Notes: generated from the letters alone by a model not told the origin. 64,000 nt of DNA from Candidatus Poribacteria bacterium (GCA_028818705.1 JAPPNJ010000006.1:1-64000), one strand, 5' to 3'; shown: positions 51,352 to 61,479, counted from the first letter of the stretch. Numbers and translations: made by a program.

Positions 51352-51734
51352 GCATTTAGTGCATCACCCACGCTTAAATGCACAATGCAGCCCCATAAAG
51401 GCAATATGTAATAGTGTTTGTCTCTCATAGGTAGGCGAGGTTTGCAACCTCGCCAGTTTTGCTGTAACTAAACATCTTGTAAATTGGGTTGAGCGGGAAA
51501 GTAAAATTAGACGCTCATGCCCGAAAACACCATACTCTTATGAGACCTGAACACTTCTAAACTCCAGCGAAACCCAACATCTAATTAGACGCTACCTGAA
51601 CTCCAGCGGAGTACCATGTCTATAGAAATGGGATATTCAAGGTTCCAGCACTCCAGCGGAGTGCTATGTCTATAAGAAACTTAGCCCCAGCGGGCGATAG
51701 GTGTATAGGCTTTTTATCTATCACGGAGGAGTGA
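51352..51734. other. Intergenic region with several dispersed repeats
   Basis: This 383-base gap has GGCGAGGTT-TGC-AACCTCGCC (51434-51454), a fourth GTTGGGTTGAGC-type repeat (51479-51583) and two copies of CTCCAGCGGAGTRCYATGTC (from about 51602 and 51651). It ends with the ribosome site of the tricorn gene. No gene is seen. Confidence 0.65.
51479..51583. repeat. Palindromic-end intergenic repeat, copy 4 (about 105 bp)
   Basis: Starts GTAAATTGGGTTGAGCGG and ends CCAGCGAAACCCAACATCTA. Interior shows little similarity to the other copies. Confidence 0.75.
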
Positions 51735-54700
51735 ATGTCAGGATATTACAGATTTCCAACAATTTGTCAGGATACTATTGTTTTTGTGTGTGAAGATGAT
51801 TTGTGGACGGTTCCAGTCGAAGGCGGTATCGCCCGACGGCTCACATCGAATCTCGGTGCAGCCAGTTCTCCGTGCTTATCGCCAAATGGCGAGTTACTCG
51901 CTTTTGCCGGAAGTGAAGAAGGTCCATCAGAAGTTTATGTTATGCCTGCTCTCGGTGGTGAGGCGAAGCGACTCACCTATCAAGGGAGCAACGCCACTGT
52001 CGTCGGTTGGGATAGCGATGGCAAGCACATTCTCTATTCAAGCGGTGCCGGGTTGGCATTCGATCCATGGATATGGAAAATCTGCGCCGAAGGTAGCGAA
52101 CCACAACGCCTCTCGTATGGTCCCGCCAATCACATTGACTTCAGCGATACCGATGGTGTGATCCTCGGTAGGTTGACGCGAGAACCCGCACGCTGGAAAC
52201 GCTACCGAGGCGGCACAGCTGGGCAGCTCTGGATAGACACACAAGGGGATGGGGAATTCCAACCACTCGCACCTGTGGATAGCAATTTCACAACACCTAT
52301 GTGGATCGGTGAACGTATCTATTTTATTTCTGACCATGAAGGCGTCGGTAACATCTACTCCTGTCTCCCTACCGGTGAGGATATTCAACGCCACACGCAT
52401 CAGGGCACTTACTATTGCCGTTCGGCGCAAACAGATGGAACCCGCATCGTCTACCATGCTGGCGCAGACCTCTTTGTTTATGACATCGAAAACGACACCG
52501 ATACCCGTGTTGATGTCGAATTCCACAGTCCACGCATCCAGAGACAGCGGAAGTTCGTCAGTGCCTCAAGATACCTACGAGAGTATGCGCTAACCCCAGA
52601 TGGACACGCATTGGCTTTGACAGTCCGGGGTAAACCCTTTACAATCGCGAATTGGGAAGGCGCAGTCCTCCAGCATGGTGAGCGTAGTGGAACACGCTAT
52701 CGCTTTACAAAGTGGCTCAACGACGGAAAGCGTCTTATTACCCTCTCCGATGCTGATGGAGAAGAAGCCCTGGAAATTCATACTCGCGATGACAGCGCAG
52801 ATATCGTTCGGCTTGACGCACTTGACATGGGACATGTTCGCTCCCTTACGGTCTCTCCACAAACTAAAGACAACAAAAATGACTGTTTGCTTCTGATTAA
52901 TAACCGTTTTGAGCTTCTGCACATCGATCTTGAAACGCAGGAGATGCGGGTGCTTGACAAAAGCCACTATCAGAACATCCAAGGTGCAGTCTGGTCCCCT
53001 GACGGCGAGTGGTGTGCATATAGTTTCCCATCCACAGAAACGACGCGTTCGATTAAACTCTGCAAAATCGAAACAGGTGAGACATGGCTCGTTACCCAGC
53101 CTGAATTCAGTGATTTCTCACCCGCATGGGATCCCGATGGAAAATACCTCTATTTTCTCTCTTACCGCGAATTCAATCCCGTCTACGATGCCCTTCACTT
53201 CGATCTCGGTTTCCCATCAGCGATGCGTCCGTTGTTAGTAACCTTGCAGGAGACTTTAGGAAATCCCTTCGTGCCAGAGCCGCATCCGCTTGAAGAGGAG
53301 AAGGACAAGGAGAACGAAAAAGAACAAGGTGAAGCGTCCGACGAGAAAGACGAAGAGTCTGAAAAAGAAAGTAAACCGATTACCATCGATCTGGACAGGA
53401 TTTCACAACGGGTCGTCGCTTTTCCCTATCCGCGAGGACATTATGGACAGATTGCTGGTATCGAGGGAAAGGCTATTTTCACGTCTTTTCCTTCACAAGA
53501 AAGGTCAGGTCCTTTCGATGATGACAGTGGTAGCGCAAGGGGTACACTCCACGCTTACGATTTCAAGGAGCAGAAAAAGGAGACGCTCGTTTCGGGTATT
53601 GACAATTTTCAACTCTCCCGTGATGGAAAAACCCTTGTGTATTCCAACAGAGATCGGTTGCGCGTTATCAAGGCTGGTAAGAAGGCAGAAGACGACTCGA
53701 AATCTGGTAGTAGAGGAAGACCAAATCGCCAAAGTGGTTGGATTGATCTCAATCGTATCAAAGCCTCTGTCATTCCCACAGCCGAGTGGCATCAGATGTA
53801 TCGGGAGGCGTGGCGGCTTCAGCGAGATTACTTCTGGACAGAGGATATGTCCGGCGTAGATTGGGAGCACGTTTATCAACGCTATCTGCCCCTGGTTGAC
53901 CGGATCGCAACGCGCGGCGAATTTTCCGACCTTATGTGGGAGATGCAGGGTGAACTCGGTACCTCACACGCCTATGAATTCGGAGGCGATTATCGGAGAT
54001 CACCGAATTACGCACAAGGCTTTCTGGGGGCAGATTTCGTCTATGACACTGGGAGTGGTGGGTATCGGATTACACACATTCCCCAAGGCGATGCGTGGGA
54101 AGCGACAAAAGATTCACCACTAAATGCACCCGGAATTAACGTCCACAAAGATGATATTCTGCTTGCTATCGGAGGACAACGCCTCGGGGAAACCGTTTCG
54201 CCCGGTGAACTCCTTGTGAACCTCGCGAACCAAGAGGTTCAAGCCACCTTCCAAAACGCAGACGACAACGAAAAACGCGTCGTTACGCTCAAGGTACTAC
54301 GGAGCGAACGGGAGTTACGGTATCGCGAGTGGGTGTCCCAAAATCGCCAGTACGTCCACGAAAAAACAGACGGAAAAGTCGGATATGTCCATATCCCAGA
54401 CATGTCACGGCGTGGGTATGCCGAGTTTCACCGCGGTTTTCTCGCCGCGGTAAGTTATCCGGGTTTGCTCGTTGATGTCCGCTACAATGGCGGTGGACAT
54501 GTATCGCAGCTGCTGTTAGAGAAGTTGTCCCGGCGTCGGATTGGGTATGATGTTCCGCGTTGGGGGACACCGCACCCATATCCAGACGCTTCAGTCCTTG
54601 GTCCGATGGTAGCCGTCACGAACGAAAACGCAGGCTCTGATGGCGATATTTTCTCACACTGTTTCAAACTCATGGAGTTAGGCTTACTTATCGGCAAACG

Positions 54701-54995
54701 CACATGGGGTGGTGTCATCGGTATCTCACCACATCAGATGTTCGTGGATCGTGGCGGCACAACCCAACCGGAGTATTCTTTCTGGTTCGTTGATGTCGGT
54801 TGGCGCGTTGAGAACTACGGTACCGACCCGGATATCGAAGTAGACTATCGTCCGCAAGACTATGCTACCGAAGGTGATCCGCAGTTAGATCGAGCAATAG
54901 AGGAACTCCTCCGACAGATGGAGGAGAACCCCCCGGAAATCCCCGATTTCGGTGACCGTCCACGTTTAACATTGCCAACGCTGCCGAAGGCGTGA
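51735..54995 (+). CDS. Tricorn protease homologue (S41 family)
   Basis: A 1086-residue cytoplasmic protease. Residues 1 to about 500 form WD/tricorn-type propeller repeats (SPNGELLAFAG, WDSDGKHILYSSG, SPDGEWCAYS). A very acidic Lys/Glu linker lies at about 515-545. A second beta part, a PDZ-like domain (about 770-850) and the S41 catalytic domain follow. The catalytic His is H745 (LGTSHAYEF) and the nucleophile S968 (AGSDGDIF), as in archaeal tricorn. It degrades peptides downstream of the main cytoplasmic proteases. CACGGAGGAGTGA precedes the ATG. Confidence 0.93.
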   Translation: MSGYYRFPTICQDTIVFVCEDDLWTVPVEGGIARRLTSNLGAASSPCLSPNGELLAFAGSEEGPSEVYVMPALGGEAKRLTYQGSNATVVGWDSDGKHILYSSGAGLAFDPWIWKICAEGSEPQRLSYGPANHIDFSDTDGVILGRLTREPARWKRYRGGTAGQLWIDTQGDGEFQPLAPVDSNFTTPMWIGERIYFISDHEGVGNIYSCLPTGEDIQRHTHQGTYYCRSAQTDGTRIVYHAGADLFVYDIENDTDTRVDVEFHSPRIQRQRKFVSASRYLREYALTPDGHALALTVRGKPFTIANWEGAVLQHGERSGTRYRFTKWLNDGKRLITLSDADGEEALEIHTRDDSADIVRLDALDMGHVRSLTVSPQTKDNKNDCLLLINNRFELLHIDLETQEMRVLDKSHYQNIQGAVWSPDGEWCAYSFPSTETTRSIKLCKIETGETWLVTQPEFSDFSPAWDPDGKYLYFLSYREFNPVYDALHFDLGFPSAMRPLLVTLQETLGNPFVPEPHPLEEEKDKENEKEQGEASDEKDEESEKESKPITIDLDRISQRVVAFPYPRGHYGQIAGIEGKAIFTSFPSQERSGPFDDDSGSARGTLHAYDFKEQKKETLVSGIDNFQLSRDGKTLVYSNRDRLRVIKAGKKAEDDSKSGSRGRPNRQSGWIDLNRIKASVIPTAEWHQMYREAWRLQRDYFWTEDMSGVDWEHVYQRYLPLVDRIATRGEFSDLMWEMQGELGTSHAYEFGGDYRRSPNYAQGFLGADFVYDTGSGGYRITHIPQGDAWEATKDSPLNAPGINVHKDDILLAIGGQRLGETVSPGELLVNLANQEVQATFQNADDNEKRVVTLKVLRSERELRYREWVSQNRQYVHEKTDGKVGYVHIPDMSRRGYAEFHRGFLAAVSYPGLLVDVRYNGGGHVSQLLLEKLSRRRIGYDVPRWGTPHPYPDASVLGPMVAVTNENAGSDGDIFSHCFKLMELGLLIGKRTWGGVIGISPHQMFVDRGGTTQPEYSFWFVDVGWRVENYGTDPDIEVDYRPQDYATEGDPQLDRAIEELLRQMEENPPEIPDFGDRPRLTLPTLPKA

Positions 54996-55104
54996 TAATA
55001 TGTATAAATGACAATTTTCTGTAAGTGCGTTTTCCAAACACCGATCCACTTCCCTTACATGATTGGAAAGCGCGCTTATGCAGGCAATTGGGAGGTAAAT
55101 GCAA

Positions 55105-55488
55105 ATGAACGTACGGGATATGACAGACGCTGAAGTCTACAAACAAGGACTTGAGGTGCTCTTGGATACATTGGGAGATGCTGGCACAATTCGGTTTCTT
55201 GAGCAGTGCGATCCGCCTAGTGGTGATTATACTGTTGAACGCCATAGATGGTTAGATAAACTTGATATGGAGACGATTATGCAGGGAATTCAAGAGCTTC
55301 GCCAAAAACAACACGCAGCTCCGAAAGATAAGCCTCTGAAGGACGTTAGTGAAATGACGGACGTTGAACTTTATCGGTTTGGACTCAGCGTAATTTCGGG
55401 GAAACTAGGACCATCTGGACAGATGAGGTTCCTGCGACAGTGTGAGGCAGGAACAAGGATTGTGCTGGGACTGAACATAAACACCTGA
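55105..55488 (+). CDS. Small internally duplicated protein, candidate antitoxin
   Basis: A 127-residue soluble protein made of two similar units: residues about 2-35 (RDMTDAEVYKQG, GDAGTIRFLEQCDP) and about 79-115 (SEMTDVELYRFG, GPSGQMRFLRQCEAG). GGAGG favours the ATG at 55105 over one two codons earlier. The gene sits 76 bases before a PIN-domain gene, the usual antitoxin position, but no DNA-binding motif is obvious. I do not recognise the family. Confidence 0.65.
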   Translation: MNVRDMTDAEVYKQGLEVLLDTLGDAGTIRFLEQCDPPSGDYTVERHRWLDKLDMETIMQGIQELRQKQHAAPKDKPLKDVSEMTDVELYRFGLSVISGKLGPSGQMRFLRQCEAGTRIVLGLNINT

Positions 55489-55564
55489 ATAAATTCGCAC
55501 TACTTATAAAGATTCATCAGGAACGCAAAAGCGATTGGTTAGGAAAAAAAGAGTAGGCGAATGT

Positions 55565-56053
55565 ATGCAAATACAGTTTCAAGAACGGAAAATTTATCTC
55601 GACACGTGTTCGATAGGCAGATCCTTAGATAATCAGACACAAGATCGGATACGTCGTGAAACCGAAGCCATTGAGACAATCGTTGATTATTTTTTCACAG
55701 GTGAATTACGTTGGATTGCCAGCGAAATTTTAGCGATTGAAATTGCCAATAACCCTAATTTAAAAATGCGCGAGGTAATAAAGAATAGACTGAATTTTGC
55801 TCACGAAACCGTTTTGGCGGGTTCAGCGGAAGAATTCAGGGCTGCTGAACTTGAAGTTCTGGGATTCAAGCGATTTGATGCTTTACATATTGCGTGTGCT
55901 GAAAGTGGTGGAGCGGATGTCCTTCTCACAACAGATGACCGGATGTTGAACCTCGCGAAATGGCACCGCACACAACTCCGAGTCCAGGTCGAGAATCCGT
56001 ATAGATGGTTACAAGAGATGGATAAGAGTCAAGAGGTAGCACGCCAAGTGTAA
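55565..56053 (+). CDS. PIN-domain RNase, VapC-like toxin
   Basis: A 162-residue PIN protein. The acidic active-site residues are in KIYLDTCSIG, the Glu in EILAIEIANN, and GFKRFDALHIACAE followed by DVLLTTDDRML with the last two Asp residues. VapC-type toxins cut RNA such as initiator tRNA. A TTG ten codons upstream is possible. It forms a likely toxin-antitoxin pair with the preceding duplicated protein and borders the NurA-HerA-transglycosylase operon. Confidence 0.85.
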   Translation: MQIQFQERKIYLDTCSIGRSLDNQTQDRIRRETEAIETIVDYFFTGELRWIASEILAIEIANNPNLKMREVIKNRLNFAHETVLAGSAEEFRAAELEVLGFKRFDALHIACAESGGADVLLTTDDRMLNLAKWHRTQLRVQVENPYRWLQEMDKSQEVARQV

Positions 56054-56128
56054 GCAAAAGGGCAAACAAGACCTCTGACTATATTAGTGGGTTTGCAGAA
56101 AAGTCCTTTTCTATTAGGAGTGAAATCT

Positions 56129-57757
56129 ATGAACGGACAACAATTTCTAACCGATACCGCATTTAGAGATGCTGGAAACCGAGTGATAAGAAACCTTTTA
56201 GCAGAATTTGAAGAATTGTCTGGAAATGAGCTTGGAGCAAAAATTGATACAAGTGTAGAGTTTTTAGGAAATGATTCTATTCGGAAAATTACAGAGATCT
56301 CTTATAAAAAACAGATAGAATCCATCAGCTACACTATAGGGAGATCGAAATTTGATAAGGACATCCTGTCGAAAGTTTGTTCTGAGATGGAGGGAAAGTG
56401 GGTAATTTCGGTAGATGAGTCTATCGTTGATGACGAGAATTTTGTAGGTGGGATTGCGTATAGGCATAGTTGTGCGTTCGGATATCAGATTCCTGATCCA
56501 AAAACACCCAAGAGGGAAAGGATACTTGCAGTTTCTTCAATTCTCCGTCTTCAAGATGAAGAAGATTTTGAGTCCAAAATGCAATTTTTGCCCTATCTTC
56601 TTAATTTATATGTTGCCTTTTATACTGCAAAAATCCTTGAGAGTTACGACGAACCAGTATACTCTATTATTCTGCACGGCCCACTGGTTCGACTAATAAG
56701 TCCATTTCTGAATCTTCTTTTTCGGAAAGAAGATATAAAAAAACTCCTCACCGCGGACATTCAACCCACTCCCGATGTTGATGCTGAAGTGAAATCTATT
56801 GCGGATGGTAGTCTATTAGATTTGATAGTCCAAGAATCATACTATAAAGATAGTATTGATATTTTTATTGATTTTTTCGCTTCCGATAGGCAGAAACAAA
56901 ATGAAATACAACAGCGCATTAATGATGAAGAGCAAATTCCGGGTATATGTATCTATTTTTCACTTCTTAGGAAACTGTCAGATCTCGCCAATGAGATGAA
57001 TTTCTCGTTAATCGGTTGTGTGGAAAATGCTGATGATTCAACAGAATATTCAAGATTATATGTCCAGTACCAAATCGAACGTTTCGGACAAGAAAATTCT
57101 GATAACCAGACAATCCTTCGCCAGTTGTTCGAGGCCTACGATGTAGAGTCCAGCGGAAAAAATTTCAAGGATCAATTTCAGGAATTCATTCGTAAATCAG
57201 GATGGGGTGATGAGATGATTCAATCCTTTTCGTTAAAGTTTGACGGTGAACATTCGATTGAATCGGAATTTACTAATCCTGTGCCGATCCGAAGATATTT
57301 TACGACCCGTACAAATAAAAACATATTTCAGGTTGAGTTTGGTTCATCATATATTTCTGGAGACGCACGAGAACCATCAATTGCTAATATTATAAAGACT
57401 TTGTTTCCATTTGATAATTACAGAATGTTGATGAGTTTTGTTCGGACAAGCGAACTAAAAGCCCCTATCCGAGTTGAATTCTTAGGGCGAGGAAATGCAG
57501 AAACGTGGAACGATGTATTAGCATCCATTTATGTTGCAAGTCTTCCGTACAGCAGTTACGGTTTACCTATATTCTTGTATTATGCTGATAAAATGGCAAG
57601 AATGCCCAAGAAAATCACCTCGACAGTCACTGAATCATACCTACTTGAACAAGCAAATCGGGCTTTTCGTCAACGTGGATTGGATGGTAGCAGCTTGAGG
57701 GAAGTTTTTTTCATGGTGACCAAGAAGTTAACAAGAGATTTTTATAACCGAGGGTAA
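56129..57757 (+). CDS. NurA-like nuclease
   Basis: A 542-residue protein with features of the NurA 5-prime to 3-prime nuclease family. These are an acidic strand VISVDES (about residue 95) where NurA has its first metal-binding Asp, a later strand IILHGPLVR (about 180), and a C-terminal VASLPYSSYGLPIFLYYADKM region like the NurA end. It is longer than usual NurA, with a large insertion between. AGGAGTGAAATCT gives the start at 56129. It is followed after 14 bases by a HerA-type ATPase, its usual partner, which strongly supports the call. It starts the main operon of the island. Confidence 0.78.
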   Translation: MNGQQFLTDTAFRDAGNRVIRNLLAEFEELSGNELGAKIDTSVEFLGNDSIRKITEISYKKQIESISYTIGRSKFDKDILSKVCSEMEGKWVISVDESIVDDENFVGGIAYRHSCAFGYQIPDPKTPKRERILAVSSILRLQDEEDFESKMQFLPYLLNLYVAFYTAKILESYDEPVYSIILHGPLVRLISPFLNLLFRKEDIKKLLTADIQPTPDVDAEVKSIADGSLLDLIVQESYYKDSIDIFIDFFASDRQKQNEIQQRINDEEQIPGICIYFSLLRKLSDLANEMNFSLIGCVENADDSTEYSRLYVQYQIERFGQENSDNQTILRQLFEAYDVESSGKNFKDQFQEFIRKSGWGDEMIQSFSLKFDGEHSIESEFTNPVPIRRYFTTRTNKNIFQVEFGSSYISGDAREPSIANIIKTLFPFDNYRMLMSFVRTSELKAPIRVEFLGRGNAETWNDVLASIYVASLPYSSYGLPIFLYYADKMARMPKKITSTVTESYLLEQANRAFRQRGLDGSSLREVFFMVTKKLTRDFYNRG

Positions 57758-57771
57758 ATGGAGGAAATGCA

Positions 57772-59688
57772 ATGGTTTTAGGAATAATCTTTGGTGAAAC
57801 ATCGACACAACAGTTTTCTTTTATGTTTGGAGATGCAGATGGAAATCGCAGAGATCAATTGAAGTCTGCCTATGTTCAGGTCGATTTGCCAGAAGGCAAT
57901 AACATAGTTGTAGCTCACGTAATTGACGTGAATACAGAGAATCCGCTTTTGGCTAAGGATACTGCGAAATTTTATTCGGAGCCTATTGAAATACCTTTCC
58001 CAGACCTGAATTCACATCGATTTACACTTTACCAAGCTAGGTGTGAAGTTATTGGTAGGTATGATAGGGATAAAAAGGAGATAAATCTTTTAACCGAGCC
58101 CATAAGGCCTGGAGGAGAAGTAAAACTATTATCTAAAGATGTCTTGAACGAGATCTTTTCAGATAGTGTTCCATGGCACCTCCGCCTCGGATATGTTAAG
58201 ACTCCTGACAATCAAACACGAGCTCAGGTTTCTTTGGATGCCGACTCAATCCTTACAATGCATGCCTGTGTTTTCGGTATGACAGGCATGGGAAAAACAA
58301 CCTCAACAGCTGTGCTTTTAGAAGAATTGATGTTCCGTGGGGCGAAGACCATTGTATTCGATCCGCATGCTGATTATATTAATCTCAAACAGATGAATCG
58401 GGATCTGTACAAAAAATATTTCCAAAAAAGGGTAGAGGAGGATAAGAAATCGAAGGCCATTATTGAAGAATATCGGAAGCTTCTGAATGGCTTCTGGGGA
58501 AGCGCAGTTACACCGTGGAATGAGTTTGATGAATCTTTCAGTGGTTCCGCAAGTCAAGAATTCGCTGAGGAATTGACAGATGAGAATATTTTTTATCGTT
58601 TGCTGAATTATTGTGTTATTAAAGACAGCAGTTTAATGATTGATTTTACTCCAACATCTGAGGTTAGCAAGGCTCAATTAGATGAAATTATTAAGGCGAT
58701 TGGGAAACTCAATCTGAAAGATGATGTTCCTGACGAACTTCTCTATCGGAGGTTGACTATCAAACTTAATGTCTTTCCAAGGATTCGAGTTTATCAGGGT
58801 AGGGGTGTTTATATGACAATGAGATTAATCGAAGCAATGGCAGGAGAGGGGTTTTCGGATGCACAACAAGGTTATATGATTCCCTGGTTGTTGGATTCAA
58901 GAAAATTAAATGAATCAGATACTAAGTTACTTGAATACCTCCGGGGTCGTGCTAACAAGTTGGGATATACTAACCAGTCTAGAGCTGCGCTACTACGAAT
59001 TCTCGATAGAGCAATTCTCATTACTAAGGCTTTGGTGAGTCGTGGCTGTAAATCTTTGGATGTCATGTGTTTTGTCAATGATTTTTGTAAAATGACAGGA
59101 AAATTATCTAAGGTATCAACAGTAGTATTTGACCTATCGGATTTAGGGAACGATCATGCGAAAAGAGCTTTAGTCTATGCTGTTATGGATTTTGTTTTTG
59201 ATGAGTATAAATCAAAGCGTCTTGTTATGGGTAAAAACGCTCATCCTGTCCTGTTTGCTCTTGAAGAAGCGAGGAAATTAATCCCGCGTCAAGATGAAAG
59301 TGGTGCTGGTGAAGGACAACCCGCAACTAGAGTTGCTCGACTTGCATCTGGACAAATTGCAACTGAAGGGCGGAAGATGGGGATCGGCATGCTTGTTATT
59401 TCGCAGAAACCTGCTGCTGTAGATCCCGTGACTGCTTCCCAAGCGAATACACTAATTTTGCACCGGGTCATTAACCCTGATGATCAAGCTTACATCCGAA
59501 GCGTTGGTGAGTCTTTATCAACAGATAATCTGGAAACATTAAAAACCGTTGGCCCGGGGGTTGCTATCGTTACAGGAATTGCTATGAAAACAAGAATGTC
59601 CACGTTGGTTAAGGTCAGATATAGATACAGTGAAGAGGGAACCGAGAAACCTGCTCCAATAAAAAAACTGTGGGAGGGGAGATCTTAA
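57772..59688 (+). CDS. herA: HerA-type hexameric DNA translocase ATPase
   Basis: A 638-residue ATPase of the HerA/DUF87 family. Residues 1 to about 140 form the N-terminal barrel (HAS domain type), Walker A is GMTGMGKTTS (about residues 166-175), followed by TIVFDPHADY, and Walker B lies in VLFALEEARKLIP (about 491-503). A GIGMLVISQKPAAVD segment and a C-terminal brace with arginine finger candidates (TRMSTLVKVRYR) complete the fold. HerA with NurA resects DNA ends in archaea and in bacterial antiphage systems. GGAGGAAATGCA precedes the ATG. Confidence 0.92.
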   Translation: MVLGIIFGETSTQQFSFMFGDADGNRRDQLKSAYVQVDLPEGNNIVVAHVIDVNTENPLLAKDTAKFYSEPIEIPFPDLNSHRFTLYQARCEVIGRYDRDKKEINLLTEPIRPGGEVKLLSKDVLNEIFSDSVPWHLRLGYVKTPDNQTRAQVSLDADSILTMHACVFGMTGMGKTTSTAVLLEELMFRGAKTIVFDPHADYINLKQMNRDLYKKYFQKRVEEDKKSKAIIEEYRKLLNGFWGSAVTPWNEFDESFSGSASQEFAEELTDENIFYRLLNYCVIKDSSLMIDFTPTSEVSKAQLDEIIKAIGKLNLKDDVPDELLYRRLTIKLNVFPRIRVYQGRGVYMTMRLIEAMAGEGFSDAQQGYMIPWLLDSRKLNESDTKLLEYLRGRANKLGYTNQSRAALLRILDRAILITKALVSRGCKSLDVMCFVNDFCKMTGKLSKVSTVVFDLSDLGNDHAKRALVYAVMDFVFDEYKSKRLVMGKNAHPVLFALEEARKLIPRQDESGAGEGQPATRVARLASGQIATEGRKMGIGMLVISQKPAAVDPVTASQANTLILHRVINPDDQAYIRSVGESLSTDNLETLKTVGPGVAIVTGIAMKTRMSTLVKVRYRYSEEGTEKPAPIKKLWEGRS

Positions 59689-59718
59689 GTATTCCCAGCG
59701 GTATGAATTTGGATTTGA

Positions 59719-61479
59719 GTGAAAATACTGCGTGGAGCAAAAATAATAATTATGTCAGAATGTTTACAAGCTAGCTCACAACAATCTGCTGGAGGTTATT
59801 TACTAATTTTAGGATGTTCCAAAACAAAGCGTGAGGACTACGGACGCGCCCCGGCACTTGAAATCTACAATGGTCCAGATTTTCAATCTATCCGGAAATA
59901 CCTTAGAGAAAACGGATGGCCTCCTGGGCTCATCATAAAAATTATCTCTGCTAAGTATAAAATCATTGACGCTACAACAATTATTGAACCCTATGATGAG
60001 CGATTAGAAAAAGAAGCTGCGAAAAAAATGAGGCGGCGAGTAAGGTATCATTTAAAAAAAATTGGGTGCCCAGAATCTGTTTTCGTCAATATGGGTAAAG
60101 ACTACCTACCGGCAGTTTCCAGACTTGAGACGTTATTTAATCCTGACAGAATTGAGTATGCGAATGGTTGTGGAAATGGTGAAAAACGCCAAAAGATGAT
60201 ACAATGGCTTCACAATTTACCAAATAGTACTGCCTCAATCAGTTCTCAAGAACAATCACATGGGCCACCTCTTTACTTTTTCCCAGATTGGGATGATTAT
60301 GTTTACGAACCCTTTCAAGAAGATGAAACAAATGAAGATCGGATCCCCGAAAAAAGGAAGTACGCTCATGAGATTTTTGAGGATGATCCTCCTTATGATG
60401 GTCTATTAGTTAGTCTTGCTCAACTGCGAATTCGGAATGGGCGACTTAGCCGACTTGATAAAAAAAAATCCTCTAATTTTCGAGACGAGATGCTGGTTCC
60501 TGATAAACTTTTATTATTTGGCGATTGTGGAGCTTTTTCATACATTGAAGACTCGGATCCCCCTCTTTCCTGCGAAAAAGCAGCTTCTTTATATGATCAA
60601 TTTGGTTTTGATTTAGGAACATCTGTTGATCATATCCCAATTTCGTCAATATCCGAAAGAAAACAAAAGTACCGGATGAAATTAACATCTGAGTATGCAG
60701 AAAAATTTTTAGAAATTCATCGCGAGCAGCAGTATCAGTTTGTGCCAATTGGCAGCGTACAAGGCATCACAGCCAAACATTACGCTAAATTTGCTAGTGA
60801 ATATGTTGAATGGGGATATAAGCACATCGCATTAGGTGGACTGGTACGGAGAAAAGATTCAGAGATTTTGGAAATAGTCGCTGCGGTTCGAGAAGCACTA
60901 CAGAAACAGACCCGTGGTAAAGACGAAAATATTTGGGTTCATCTTTTTGGTATTCTGAGACCGAATCTTCAACTAATCTTTCGACATCTTGGCATTTCAA
61001 GTTTCGACAGTGCATCTTATTTGAGAAAAGCGTGGGCATGTCCAAGTAGGAATTATCTTACAGACGATGGAGAATATGGAAAATGGTATAGTAGCATCCG
61101 GATTCCCTTTAGTACATCAAAGCCAATGCGCGAAGTTGCGGCATCTGATCCTGAGTATTCAAATGGTGCTATGGAGGAATTGGAAAAAAAATGTCTCACG
61201 AACCTTAAACTTTTTGATAATAAGAAAATATCAGAGGAGAAAGTTCTTGAGAACGTTAATAAATACAGCGCGCTACTTCAACGAAAGAAAACATATAATC
61301 ACTTTTCTGAAAGACATCAGGAATTACTGAGTGAACGTCCTTGGAAAAAATGTAAATGTAAAGTATGTAAAGATGCTGGGATCGATATTGTAATCTTCAG
61401 AGGTGCAAATCGTAATAGGAGAAGAGGCTTTCACAATACTTGGGTGTTTTATCATAAGATTTTACACAGAAAGCATTAG
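59719..61479 (+). CDS. DpdA-like queuine/archaeosine-type transglycosylase with N-terminal DUF6884-like domain
   Basis: A 586-residue fusion. Residues about 25-150 resemble the DUF6884 / YaaA-related domain (LLILGCSKTKR, IISAKYKIIDATTIIEPYDERL). Residues about 260-575 are a tRNA-guanine-transglycosylase barrel: acid D269 in FGDCGAFSY, nucleophile candidate D304 in GTSVDHIPI, PIGSVQGIT, HIALGGLVRR, and the zinc site C545/C547/C550 plus H572. In the DpdA branch such enzymes insert preQ0 into DNA. The protein differs from bacterial tRNA Tgt in length and fusion. The start may instead be ATG at 59752. It follows herA after 30 bases. Confidence 0.82.
   Translation: MKILRGAKIIIMSECLQASSQQSAGGYLLILGCSKTKREDYGRAPALEIYNGPDFQSIRKYLRENGWPPGLIIKIISAKYKIIDATTIIEPYDERLEKEAAKKMRRRVRYHLKKIGCPESVFVNMGKDYLPAVSRLETLFNPDRIEYANGCGNGEKRQKMIQWLHNLPNSTASISSQEQSHGPPLYFFPDWDDYVYEPFQEDETNEDRIPEKRKYAHEIFEDDPPYDGLLVSLAQLRIRNGRLSRLDKKKSSNFRDEMLVPDKLLLFGDCGAFSYIEDSDPPLSCEKAASLYDQFGFDLGTSVDHIPISSISERKQKYRMKLTSEYAEKFLEIHREQQYQFVPIGSVQGITAKHYAKFASEYVEWGYKHIALGGLVRRKDSEILEIVAAVREALQKQTRGKDENIWVHLFGILRPNLQLIFRHLGISSFDSASYLRKAWACPSRNYLTDDGEYGKWYSSIRIPFSTSKPMREVAASDPEYSNGAMEELEKKCLTNLKLFDNKKISEEKVLENVNKYSALLQRKKTYNHFSERHQELLSERPWKKCKCKVCKDAGIDIVIFRGANRNRRRGFHNTWVFYHKILHRKH

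Noticed and set aside
59719..61479. Reading the transglycosylase as an ordinary bacterial tRNA-guanine transglycosylase (Tgt).
   Set aside because: Length, N-terminal fusion and HerA-NurA neighbours differ from Tgt, although a tRNA substrate cannot be excluded from sequence alone.
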